A stretch of 64,000 bases of DNA from Dromaius novaehollandiae (lineage: Eukaryota; Chordata; Aves; Casuariiformes; Dromaiidae). The stretch is from the NCBI RefSeq assembly GCF_036370855.1, contig NC_088113.1, forward strand, positions 20,666,501-20,730,500. The letters run 5' to 3'. Made by a program: the position numbers and the translations under genes. Of the stretch, positions 33,020 through 44,380 are shown one piece after another. Numbering within the stretch: the first letter of the stretch is position 1; each line of letters begins with the position of its first letter. A model generated the notes under the pieces. That model was not told the origin of the DNA. It saw only the letters and a program-made list of their open reading frames with translations, and did not search any database.

Positions 33020-33475
33020 TCCCACCCCACCCCACGCACTTCATCCCATCCCATCCCATCCCACTCCACCCCGTCTTGTCCTGTGCACCTCATCACATCC
33101 CATCCATCGCATCTGTCCCATCCCATCCCACCCCACTGCATCCCATCCATCGTATCTGTCCCATCCCATCCCACCCCATCCCATTCATCGTATCTGTCCA
33201 TCCCATCCCATCCCACTCCACCCCATCTCGTCCCATGCACCTCATCACATCCCATCCATCGCATCTGTCCATCCCATCCCACGCAATCCCATCCATCGCA
33301 TCCGTCCCATCCCACCCCATCCCATCCATTGCATCTGTCCATCCCATCCCGTCCCACCCCATCCTATTCATCGTATTTATCCATCCCATCCATCGCGCCT
33401 ATCCCATCCCATCCCACCCCATCCCATCGCATCCACCACACCTGTCCACCCCACCCCACCCCACCCCATCCGTCG
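33020..33475. repeat. CCATC pentanucleotide satellite with higher-order unit
   Basis: About 455 bp of (CCATC)n-like sequence with interspersed catcgcatctgtcc. A block of about 160 bp appears twice: the text ccactccacccc…gcacctcatcacatcccatc recurs at about 33060 and about 33215, so a higher-order repeat is superimposed. It lies within about 150 bp upstream of the probable C20orf96 first exon. The open frames rich in Ser-His-Pro are artefacts. Confidence 0.9.
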
Positions 33476-33499
33476 CATCTCTCCCGTCTCTCCGCTGCC

Positions 33500-33710
33500 G
33501 CCACCGCCCCCTGCAGCGCCGGGGCCGAGCCGGCAGGGTGCGCAGCGGCGCCCCGCTCACCCCGCCCTGCCCCCGCCGCGCTGGCCCCGCCCGGCCGCCG
33601 TAGCCGCCTCCCGTCGCCCTGGAGACCGCCCGCCGCCGGGAGACGCGGACGCGCCGCGGCAGCGCCACCCGCAGGGGCCGCCGGGGACCGCCGGGGCCGC
33701 TGCCGGCCGG
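33500..33710 (+). promoter_or_regulatory. C20orf96 promoter / non-coding first exon
   Basis: CpG-rich sequence ending in a donor ccgg|gtaacc (donor GT at 33711). It contains a third X-box-like site GTCGCCCTGGAGAC (33613-33626). The first coding exon has its acceptor at 34080, so a 5'UTR exon ending at 33710 is the best candidate. The transcription start is not determinable. Confidence 0.5.
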
Positions 33711-34096
33711 GTAACCGGGGGGCGGCACCGGGGGTGCTGTGGGGCGGGGCGGCTCCCCGTGGGGGGTTTGGGGGCTCCCTGCAGGGGACAAGGGGGGGCA
33801 GCGGGGCTGCCCATAGGGGGTGGGTAGGGAGCTTCCCATGGGGCAGGAGGGCTGCTTATGGGGCAAGGGGAGGGGCAGGGGGCTCCCATGGGGCAGGGGA
33901 GGGTGGGCGGGGGGGCTCCCATGGGGCAGGGGAGGGAGGTGAAGACGGGGAGGGCACCGCGGGTGTCGCAGCCCGGTGGAGCCTCTGCCGCTCTGCTCTG
34001 ACTTTGGGCGCGTTTAAGCGTGTCCGGGGGAGCGGGCTGAGCCAGCGCCCAGCCTCCCTGCTGGTGTCACCTCCTTCCAGAGCCTGCGCATTCCGC

Positions 34097-37000
34097 ATGG
34101 ATGCAAGGGGCCTCGTCCCAAATGTTACGGAAGACTTTAAGAAAATGGTAAGTCTGTCGTTACAGCGGGGTTGGTGGCACTGTGCTGGAAGGGACACCGG
34201 GAAGCCCCAGGGGACTGTGCAGAGGAGTCGGAAGTGTGGCTTGAGTTACAGGGGTCTCTGCTCACAGGCCTCCTCTGACTCCCTGACAGTGATGTCCTCT
34301 CTATGCTCTGGTCATGCTGAGTTTAGGATTACAGCAACTGGCAGAGGATAGAAGCAAAGGAGAAGAAATCTGCAGCCCGCAAGTTGACTTTGCCACCGAT
34401 CACAAGCGAGGGCAAGAAGAAGAAAGGAAAGAAAAACAAGCCAGGTTGGCAGACGTTCCCCTCATGCACCCCCCTGGCATCACTGCCCGCTGGTGCCACT
34501 TCTGCGTTCACCTGGTGCTTTCTGCTGAGAGACACTCAGCAAAAGCCACAAGAAACTGCCCGAGGGGAAGTGCTGAGAGTAAAGCAGGAGAGCCTGAGAA
34601 GAGCAGGGAATGCTCTGCAGACATGGCTCCTGTGCTGTGACTGCAAGCTGCTTTTGCTGGGGGTGTAGAAAGGATGAATTAAGTCTCACAGTGATTCTTT
34701 ATATTTCCTTCAGCTACATATGACAGGAGAGAGTAGACACAGGCATTGAAACTGGGCTGTGTAATAAGCACAGGGCTTTTTTGTTTCGTCAGTTACATTT
34801 AGGTTGAATAAAAATCCACCTTTGCCTTCGAAGACGTTACCTTCCCAAGAGAAATATGGAAGTTTTACTCAGAGGAAATCATCACTCAAGGATGCTGAAT
34901 TAGCTAAAAACTTGGAAGATATCAGAATTATCAAGGTACATGAGACAAACGGGCTGTGATGTAGGTAGCAAGTCCATACAGTTACTCTGGCTGTCTTTAC
35001 GGAGGGAATTCTAGCAGTCTGATTCACTCTGGCAAAACGACACGTGATTGTTTATTGATACACTGGAGATAATTATGCTGTTCTGTTTAATGCTGGTGAA
35101 ATCTAAACTTGATATTGTCTTTCAAGAAAAATGAAGAGAAACCAAGAGAGAGTCCAGACTGTAGCAACAGGAGTGGTGAGATTTAGGAAATGTGACCTAT
35201 TAGAAAAGGTTGTCAGAATCAGGTTTGCTTAGTCTAGCAAAGAGAAGGTTGAGGTAGAGGACATGACCACAGCCTTTTAGTAGGAAAAGATGGTTATAAA
35301 ATTGGTTGTTCTCCCTGTTTTTTGGAAAAAGCAGAAAGAAACTGACAGGGACTGCATAGGAAAGATTACAGATTCTAACTATCAAGGTGGCGAAACACTA
35401 AAAGATACTGTGGATCCTTTTGGCTGGAAGGCTTTAAGAACAAGTTAGGAAAGCATCTCTAGGGGCTGGTCTGAGTTGTGATTGCTCCCGCCTTCGGGGG
35501 GTGAGTGGATCTGCGAGTATCCCCCCCTTCCAGCTGTACACCTCCCTGACTCTGTGAGAACAGATGCACTCGATGTGCATCACACACGTCACGCTGCCTC
35601 TGCGCATGCAGTGAGCAGCGAGGGCAGAGAGACGCAGGTCAGATCCACGACTGAGGAGCTGCAGGTTGGATGTAGTGAGTCGATGTGTGCTGTGTGGGGA
35701 AAATCAGTGTGCCCTGGCAATAAGACTGAGGTTCGTTGTGTGGTTCATGATGCGATGATGGTCAGGGCCTTGTTGCTGCTGTTACCATGGGACAGAAATG
35801 TTTTGGGAATGGCAGACAATGATGAGAAAACTCAGGGAAGGTGGGACGAGGGAATCTGCAGCCCTTTAACCTACAAATTCCTCTAGCATCTGACCAAGCT
35901 GAAGATAAATTTCATAGAGGAACTGAAACAGCACAGTGCCTACCTGGCAGAGACCAACTGCAGGTTGATCGAGGACATTCAGCACACTGATGAGCGCACT
36001 GCCAAGCAAGCCAGAGACCTGCTGCAGCAACATGAATTATTTGGGGTGAGGCTTTAGGGTTGGCCGATAGAGCCAATTCAGTAGAACATAAAAGTGTTGC
36101 CATCACACCTGTTTGTACCCGAGAAGGGTCACTGCATGGCCAGGTCCACTGCACAGTGTGACTCAAGCATCCCCAGTGCCGGGGGAGCTCTCTGATGCCC
36201 CAGGATCTTATGAGGTGCTGTTGCTGAACCATTTCTTAAATTCACAAGAGCGTCCCAAGTGCGATAACTGTTCCAAGCAACAGATCTCACGCCCATAACA
36301 GCCCAAACACTTCCCTCCATAATGCGCTTGGCTTCAGCTGACTCCTGGAAGCACCAAGCCACTCCAAGAGCAGCTCCTGGGCTCCTGTGCACAAGCAGAC
36401 GCTAGCCAGAGCGATGGATTCCTTTTTGCTGTTATAGCCTGTGAGAGAAGCATTAGGGATGCTCTAGGGGACATTTCAGAGCTCTGTGGAGCGATCAGTG
36501 ACTGGATTTCTCTCTGTGCAGACGGTCAAGGCAACGATGCAGAACTTCACTCAGAACCGGCTGGATACAGCAAGAGCAGAATTCCAAGAAATGGAAGAAA
36601 AAATGGAAAAGAATCTGGGAAGTAAGTTGCTCACATTAGTACAAAACAGTCTATACAGCCATGTTACCTTTCCTTTCCGTCTCATTAGGTAAAAAAACAC
36701 TGCATTGGTGTGTTAAACGTCAGACAATTCAATTTCTGAAAAATAATCCCATGTGCTCTATGGGCATGATCTTCCTGTCAGCGATGGCTAGGGAAGGCTG
36801 GAGCCCTGTGACACCCACCACCCCATGCTGAAACGCGTAGGAAGAACCATCTCCTTGGCGGCTGTTTGCATGACTGGATCCTTGTTGGGGCAGGGTCTGG
36901 TCAAGGCAGTCTGACTCGGGGTGGTTGCTCCCAGGTCCCATGTGGTACGTAATCTCTGTAGAGAGAAAGACTCAGCAAATGAGGGAAAGACTCCTTAGCT

Positions 37001-40000
37001 CCATGAAGTGAAGCTCTGGAACCCCGGGGCTGAGATTTTCTGCTTTGACTTTTCATCAGAACTACAGCGGCAGCTGGATGAAGCCACTTCAAAGGTGCAG
37101 GTTCTCCAGGATGAACTTCACGTGCTGCAGAACTACATGGACAGGGAATATCCAGCAAAAGCTGTCCAGATAGCCTCTCTGCTGCACAAGATCCAGAACC
37201 TCAAGGAGCAACAGCAGGTGCGGAGACCTCTCCTTCCCTTCAGCATTGCAAGGGAGGAAGGAAAGTGCAGGGGTGGAAGGGATGCAGTGTTTCTCTTGCT
37301 TAATGCTTCTGTTGTTTTTATGCATCTTCTCCTGCCACTCTCAGCATGAGATAGATGAGACAGAAGCACTGGGGAAAGCCTTCCTGGAGGAACTGGAAGT
37401 GAAACTGCGGGTGGAACAGGAGGAGATATTAGACAGAGCCGTGGAGGTTGGTGGAGTTCATTTGCTTTCTCAGCAAGAGGGACCAGTTTCTGGGAGCTGC
37501 CAGACAGCGCAGGGGATTCTAGACTTTGCCCATTAGCCACAGAACAGTGCAGACAGCACACGAAGAACAACAGAGCGTTGCTGCTCCCTTCCTGCTCAGC
37601 TGGTACCTGGAGCTGTTTGCCAAGGCAGGAGGGTAAAAGGGAAGCGCTCCTGAGTCGCTGCTATAGTCTGATATGTTGAAATATTCTCAGCCTCACACCT
37701 GAGAGTTTGCCGTGTGGAGGCAAGTGCACTGTGACACAGCGTTCACTCTGTTTTTATGGTCCCTGTTTTCTCATATTACTTAGGGAGCTGCTTGCTGCTC
37801 AGCTGTGGCACCACTCAGCCAGTGTGCATACATTTGTCATAAATTCATGAGAAAATTAAACTGTATGCAGCACTACAGAGCAGGGACTGTTGTCACTCTT
37901 CGCAAAATAGGAGGAACTCCTTTTGCACAGTGTCTCTTGCTTGATGGACCTAGCACTTCTCCTGTGCTAAGAGCTTCACAGCAGTACGCAAATATTAGTT
38001 ACTGACTTCTTTAGCCTGCTCTGGCGGAAGGACTGCTGTCCCTTTTTACAGGTGAATTTGTGAGCACAGGCAATGAGAGTAATCCAAGCAGTGTTAACAA
38101 GCCTTTCCCGGGAAACTGAACTGGATCTCTTGATTTCCTCAGTCTAGTTCCACGATCAGCATAATGTGATCACTGTTACAGTCTCCTTTTGGTGCTGGAA
38201 CCTAAACCTTTTCCAGCAGAAATTATTTCCTTGAAGAGCAACGTGTCTGTTTGACTCGACATGGCCAACACTGGCACCTAGCAGTGGTTTCATGCCGGCA
38301 GTTATTGGGAAGTTTCTTCAGCTGGTTTCCCTCTCTTCACCCATACAGGAGGTTTTACTGCACCAGGATGGCCTGAGGCAGCTGTTTATGAACAACCACC
38401 TTCTGCAGTGCGAAGTGCAGAGGCAGAGGGAGGTGAGTGGTTTCGGGAAGAAGGGACCCAGTGCAGCAGAGCCAGCCCCCCTCGGCTGCGGCCCTGCTTA
38501 GCGAGGGCTTCGTCTGCCACAGCGGGGCATGTCGCCTTCCCCTTCCACGGGAATCAGACCTGAGGGTGAGCAGCACAATAGGCATTTCAGGAAACCTGCC
38601 AGGGATTTTCTTGCATGTGGGATGTTTTCTAGCTCTGCTGTTTGTAAATCTCTGAAACGTTAAGTCCTGCTTCTATTGCAAAATAAAGAACTTTTCAAAA
38701 TGTAATTCATTCAGATTATTAAAGACATGGCAGAGGAGATAAGTGAGCTGAAAAGAAGCATCCAGACACTGCAACAGAGCATGGGAGACCCAAGAGAGCT
38801 CATCTTTGCTGACGTCCTCCTCCGCAGACCCAAGTAAGCCAACATGCTCCCTGAGAAGAAGTGATGCTGGTCAGTGGGCAGGCCTGTTTCAGTGGCCTTT
38901 GGTTGCACCAAGCATTTTCCACTTCAGAGTCTTTAATATTGAGTACTAATAACCTCATCCCAACCACTTCCACAGACATGACCTTCAAACCTGCACCCAG
39001 CCCGGAATATGAACTCGCAGCTTATGTTGGGTTTGGCTTGGGAAGACAGCTGCAGGGTCTGGCGGTCTTTGCTGGTAACAGCTAGGAACTAGCCGTAACT
39101 CTGATACCGATGCGCTGTCAGCCTTGGTCACGTCGTACCTCTCTTCTGTGTTTCGCTTTGTCCAGCCTGTAACGGAGATAATTCGTGACTGCAGCAGGGA
39201 ACAGGCAGGAGCCGCAGAGCTTTACAAGGCCCATGTGACTACAGCAACTCTTCCTTTATTGTTCTTTTTACTTCATGATTGAGAAACAAAACTGGGAGCG
39301 GAGGGGGCTTTATAGGAGCATTGCCATCAAGGCAGGTCCTACCCATCTAGAGATGCTTTGGCTGGTGATTTGAAATCCCACTAGCACTCCGTGAGAACAA
39401 AGACAGGCAGCCATTTCCCTAATATGCAAAAAAAGTGTGTCAGAGAGGTTGGTTGGCAGCAAAAAGGAAAAACTTTTTTATCTTTCTCCCTGCTCGCTCC
39501 CGGTCCTAGTTCACTGGTAGCTAATGACTTCCAGACTGGAGGCTGTGGGTAATCGCCACTCCTGCTTAACAGTGTGCACCGGGCTGATCTTGGATGTGAA
39601 AAATACAAAGCACACAGCAAATCTTCACTTATATGCTGATGTGGAGAAGACTCCGCCAGCTCCTTCACAGAAACATCAGGCTCTTGTCCCCAGGGTCCAG
39701 CTCAGACTGGCCAAGTGTGCAGGCTGGAAGCATACCAACAGCCAGCTGTGGCAAATTCTTTTCCGCCGTACCTACGGCAGGAGCCTGTCCCACAAAACTG
39801 CGGGCTGAAGGCGTGTGCTGCCCGTTGTCCCGTGGCAGCGGGGCGCTGCCCAAGGTACAGACCGTTCAGAGCTGCCTGGGTGCCTTGGCTTTCTGTGCTG
39901 TCAGACTGCCCAGGAGCACAAAATGAGCAAAATTGGGTCAAATATGTTTTAATCTTGGGTATACGGTAGCCTGAAACCTGTTGTTGTGTGCACAACAGCA

Positions 40001-41845
40001 TGCACACCTGCACATTTATTTACAGCAATGGCCTGTGCAAATCGCTCACGGGTACAGAGATGTCTGTTAATGGAGTTACTCCTTTTCAGCCTACGGTGTA
40101 GACTAGCTCCTCAGCTGCTCTGCACTTCACACACACAGATTAGTCACAGAGAAGGAAAATACAACCCTTTGCGGTGGCACAAACTCACTCAGCAAAGCAG
40201 TGGTGGTGGAGACAGTAAGAGAGGCTGGATCCGCCCCCCCTCCAAGGCCGGGGTCTTAATTGCAAGCCCGATAGGGCTGCAGGACTGCGGAGACATGATC
40301 TGAAGCAGAAGGAAAGCCTGGAACATGTCAGGAGACTGTGGTGAGCCGAACAACTGCATGATGGATTGATGCAACTTAATTTTTTCAGATAAAAGAACGA
40401 TAAAAAAAGGGAATTAATTAGCCTCGACAGCTGGTGGAGCTGGGGTTACTGAGGGTGGCTGGGAAAAGAGTTAAAAATAGCAGAAAGGCCCAAGCGGAAA
40501 GTTTCTGTAACATCACAAGTCCGGCATTTGGTGCTTCCCGCCCCTGGCAGGTGGCAGCCCGTGCAGAGCCCCCACCACCATCTCAGCCGTTTCCCACTGA
40601 CCTCCCTGCAACTTTTCACACGACTTCACCAGTCCCTCCATTTTCTAATTAACCCTTTGGTTCCAGACACTGATTTGCTTCTGGAAAGAGCAAAGTTAGC
40701 CATAAGCCGGGTTCAGCGAGAAGGTGGTCTGGGTATTAGGGAGCGTGGCAGTGGGGGGCTCCAGCGGGCTCTGCTCGGGTTCACCGTACACGGCTGGCAG
40801 GGCGTGTGAAGCCCGGAGGAGCTCTGAGCCCCCGCGTATCCCTTCATGTCTGCATTTCAGTTTCCCCTCTTTCAAAATCCGTTTGCTTCAAGTGGCCTGG
40901 GTTGGATTTCCCTAGCAGCTTCAAGCCCTGCACTGGGGCGCTCTGGAAGCCTGGTTCATCCTGGGCTGACCCGGAGGCTGATGATTACACCTCTGAGCAA
41001 GCGCAGACGACCACGTTTGCCTGCTCTTCGCAAGGAAGCAGATGTGAGCTCTGAGGCTGCTCTGGCACCGCTCGTCTGCTGTTTGTCTTCTGGGACGGAC
41101 AGCGAGGGGCAGCCGATTTCCTTCCATTTCCCTCACAGTTCTGTGGGTTACGTCTGGTTCTGCTTCTCCAGAAAGGTCACCAGGCACCCGGCCTCCCTCG
41201 CGGAGCGCCTGGTATCCCACGAGTGTGGTCGAGGAAACGGCCACGAGCTGGACCCAGGCTTTGAGCTGGAGCCTGCATTTCCCTGTCATGGGAAGCCTGG
41301 TTAGCAGCCAGAGCGGACTGTTACGGGGGAGCCAGAAGTAAAGCAGAGCGGTGCTGGGGTGGGCTGGGGAGCTGGACGGGGCTTTGGTTCATGCGGAACA
41401 AGAACCTCGTCTGGTTTTGAAGGGCTTTCGCCTGTTGCCTGCTTCGTCCTGCTGTCTCACAAAGCAGATGTCAGGTCCGTCCCCACTGGAAACGTGTCCT
41501 GGAGCCCAGGAACAGGGACAAGGGGTGACGCACACAAACACAGCGCAGGCTTCCTCGCCATCCGCCTCCTGCCCTCTAACGATGGGGCTGTCTTACGGGG
41601 AGTAAAAGCCTCTGAGGTCTGGCTTGGCTACGCAGAGCATCCGAGAAGAGTCACCACCTCTTGCCCTGGTTGCAAAGCGTTTCTGCTGCTCACCTCCGTG
41701 CTCCTCTGAGCCAGCTGGAGCACGGCTCTTTACTCCCGGTCTGCGGTTTGCTTTGCCCCTCGTAACTCTGCTCTCTCTGCTCAGGTGCACGCCGGACACC
41801 GAGGTCGTCCTCAACATCCCCGCGGAGGGGACACCTCTCATCTAG
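34097..41845 (+). CDS. C20orf96: C20orf96 orthologue, coiled-coil protein
   Basis: Function unknown. Ten coding exons: 34097-34147 (exon begins 34081), 34327-34444, 34793-34935, 35887-36045, 36522-36621, 37060-37217, 37345-37446, 38349-38432, 38715-38833, 41785-41845. Phases agree and give 364 aa; as I recall the human protein, it is 363 aa. The N-terminus has DYSNWQRIEAKEKK then a Lys-rich stretch (human DYVPWQQSK). Residues about 105-330 are heptad-rich coiled coil with few helix breakers. The most conserved part is the end: RELIFADVLLRRPKCTPDTE then VVLNIPAEG (human REVIFADVLLRRPKCTPDMD then VILNIPVEE). No membrane segment, signal peptide or catalytic motif is seen. Three X-boxes upstream hint at a ciliary role. 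The donor at 37447 (gttggt) is weak. The last intron is 2.95 kb and has no recognisable gene. Confidence 0.93.
35127..35500 (+). repeat. Old CR1-type LINE fragment
   Basis: In C20orf96 intron 3. The text follows the reverse-transcriptase-end/3'UTR part of CR1 elements: gacctattagaaaaggttg, ttagtctagcaaagagaagg, gacatgaccacagcc, ggtggcgaaacact and ggaaggctttaagaacaagt. These are in the right order, with many substitutions and indels. Plus orientation; the conserved terminal octamer is missing, so it is truncated at the 3' end too. It is much older than the fragment at 6397. Confidence 0.75.
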
Positions 41846-42909
41846 CGGCAGGCCAGGCCTCGCTCACAGGGCCGTCACCCAGGACACGGATCGGCCAGGT
41901 CTGGGTGAAGCGTGTCGCAGAGCCCCTCCTTCTCCCCACCAGCTCTTCTCCATCACCGCCCCGCGCAGCTTCTCTGGGGACTCGCTGGAACGAGGGGCGG
42001 TAAGAAGGCAGGATCCTGTGATCTTCGTTGCCGACCCGCACTGGTTGCGCTCTGCGCGCACAGCAGTCCCGTTGGAAGGAACACGCTGCGAGGCCCAGGA
42101 ACACGCTGCGAGACCCAGGAACACGCTGCGAGACCCGTGACAAGAGCTCTTGGTGAGGCGTTACCAGCTGCCCTCGCACCCGCAGCGTGACCAGACCCCT
42201 TCGTGCCAGCGCGGTAACACCAAAGGAGTCGCAGCCAAAGGCGAAACAGGTCTTTGCATCCCTGCGGCCTGACCGCTCTGCAGATCTGCGGACCGGCCTC
42301 AGTGCCGCGAGGACTCAGCCAAGCCCAGTGCATCCCAGTGCAGGCCGGACTGGCGTCCCAGTGCAGGGTCACGCTGACGTGCCGTGAAGCCTGGTGGCAG
42401 CGTGAGCGGGGCGGATGGCAGGCAGCCTTCCCCGGGAAGGCCTGCGGGAGAGCCTGCGCCGGGGCAGCACCTCTGCGCCTGTCGACGCGTTCAAATAAAA
42501 ACAGCTCGGTTTTCACCCGTTCAGAACAAGCCCTGAGCCTCGCGCTTTCTGTTACGGCTTCGTGGAGACGGCGTTGTCCAAACAGGGACGGTGGCAGGCA
42601 GATCCTGGTAAAAGGCAGCGCTGCGCCCTCGGTCGGCCCTGCCCGCGAGGTCGGTCCCTCCGTGCCCACGGCCCCGCAGCCCCCTGGGCACCGGCACCGG
42701 CCCCGCGACGGGCTCGGCTCGCTCCTCGCTCGGCCGGGCTGTGCCGGGGAGGGCCCGGTGGCCCCCAGCTCCACCTCCCGCAGCTTAAAGTGCCGCGGCC
42801 GCGGGCCGCCGGAGCACAGCCGGGGAAGCGGCGCTGCGGGCCGGGCCGGTGGCAGAGGGGCTCCGGGGCGCCCACCCGCCGCAGCCCCGCGCTCCCCTCT
42901 GTGCCGCCG
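41846..42909. other. Short junction C20orf96-REM1
   Basis: About 1.06 kb with no gene. It includes a 3x repeat of about 21 bp (42077-42138), repeated cccagtgca words (42320-42370), an AATAAA at about 42495 in caaataaaaacag that may end C20orf96 transcripts, and from about 42600 the CpG-rich REM1 promoter/5'UTR. No six-cysteine defensin-like exon is visible. Confidence 0.7.
42077..42138. repeat. Triplicated 21-bp unit
   Basis: Three nearly identical copies of aggaacacgctgcgagaccc in tandem, differing at one or two positions. Confidence 0.9.
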
Positions 42910-44380
42910 ATGACCCTGAACGGGCAGCGCGGGGGCCGGAGCCCGGTGCACCGGAGGGCCAGCAGCCCGCTGCCGCTGCTGCCCCAGACGTGGGCCGGGG
43001 CGCCGGGCGCGAGGCCGCGGGCCGAGGCCGGATGCCCCCAGCTCGGGCCGTGCCCGTGCCCCGAGGCGGGCGGCAGGGCTGCGGGGTGCCGCGGCAGCTG
43101 GTCCTCCGACTCGTCCGGCTCCGCGGGCGCCCGGGAGCCCCCGTACCGCGTGGTGCTGCTGGGCGACCCCGGCGTGGGCAAGACCAGCCTGGTCCAGCTC
43201 TTGGCTGGCGTGCAGGAGCGGGACCCGCCGGAGCAGCGCGGAGCTGGGTGCCCCGTGGGGCTGGTGAGCCCCGGGTGCCCGGCGGGAAGGCCCGGAGCTG
43301 GGGACGGCCGTGCCGGGGGCTCCGGCCCCTCCGCGGTGGGATCGCCCAGCGAGCCGCAGGGAGGGCCGGGAGAGCCTCCGGCGGAGGCCGCACGGGTTGG
43401 GCTGCTGCGCCGCCACGACGGGCTCTCCTGCCGCCCGCAGAGGACGCGTACGAGCGCACGCTGTGCATGGACGGCGAGGAGACTGCGCTGCTCGTGACGG
43501 ACCCCTGGGAGCCGGAGAGGCGGGTAGGGAGCGCCGGGGGGACCGGTCCGGGGGCGCTTTCCTGGCTGCAGCCTCCGCCTCGGGGCCCTGCGAGCTCTGC
43601 AAAGGCTTTAAAAGGCAGCGGCGCAGAGCCGTAGCGTAACTTACTGCTTGGCAAGGAAGCGGCATCAAACGCCCCCGGGGTGCACGGGCCGTGTTTTTCG
43701 GCAGGGGCCCGGGGAGCAGCCACGAGCTCCGTGCCGGAGTGGCTCCCGCTGCACGTGCCGGCTCCTCGCCCGTCCCCGCGCAAACGCGAGGGTCTCGTGC
43801 CCCCGGTGACAGCCACTGTGCCGTGGGCGCAGGGCGAGGAGAGCCGTCCCGGCGGCCGGTGCCTGCAGGCCAGGAACGCCTACGTCGTCGTCTACTCCAT
43901 CATGGACCAGGGCAGCTTCGAGAGCGTCTCCAAGCTGCGCGTCCAGCTGCGCCGCGGCCGGCGGGCCCAGGACGTCCCCATCATCCTGGTGGGCAACAAG
44001 ACCGACCTGGCGCGCTGCCGGGAGGTCTCGGTGGAAGGTGAGCGGCAGCACGGGGCTCGGCGGGCCGGTTCCCACGGTGCTGTGCCCTTCCCCGTGCCCC
44101 TCGCCTTGCAGAGGGCCGTGCCTGCGCCACGGTCTTCGGCTGCAAGTGCCTCGAGACGTCGGCGGTGCTGCAGCACAACATGGCTGAGCTCTTCGAGGGG
44201 GTGGTGCGGCAGATCCGCCTGCGCCGGGGGGGCGGCGGGCGCCCCACAGCCGCCCCCCCATGCAAGGGGAGCCTGGCAGCGCGGGCCCGGTGCTTCCTCG
44301 ACAGGCTGGTCACCGGGAACGGCAGGAAAGCGGCGCTCAGGGTCTGCTCCAAGTCCTGCCACAACCTGTCCGTGCTGTGA
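42910..44380 (+). CDS. REM1: GTP-binding protein REM1 (RGK family)
   Basis: RGK-family Ras-like GTPase, which in mammals inhibits voltage-gated calcium channels and remodels the cytoskeleton, mainly in heart and muscle. Exons: 42910-43263 (3' end uncertain), 43443-43523, 43833-44037, 44112-44380; about 302 aa (human 298). Seen: N-terminal HRRASSP 14-3-3-type site, acidic-serine WSSDSSGS, G1 GDPGVGKTS (residues 85-93), the RGK-type degenerate G3 TDPWEPE, G4 VGNKTDLAR, G5 LETSA, and the C-terminal KSCHNLSVL, the conserved RGK end without a CAAX box. The first intron junction is odd. Family alignment predicts exon 1 to end after EQRG in phase 1, but no GT exists there. The usable donor is gtgagc at 43264 with acceptor at 43442, which inserts about seven residues (AGCPVGL). 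Very GC-rich. Confidence 0.93.

Noticed and set aside
31121-33500. ZCCHC3 between SOX12 and C20orf96
   Set aside because: Expected from mammalian order, but no CCHC zinc-knuckle frame is seen; the interval is promoter and satellite DNA.
32552-34351. 599-aa plus-strand open frame rich in Ser-His-Pro
   Set aside because: It is driven by the CCATC satellite (period 5 reads through all frames) and ignores the splice sites of C20orf96.
41953-43668. 571-aa open frame on the minus strand across the REM1 5' region
   Set aside because: Antisense to REM1 coding exons in DNA above 70 percent GC, where stop codons are rare.
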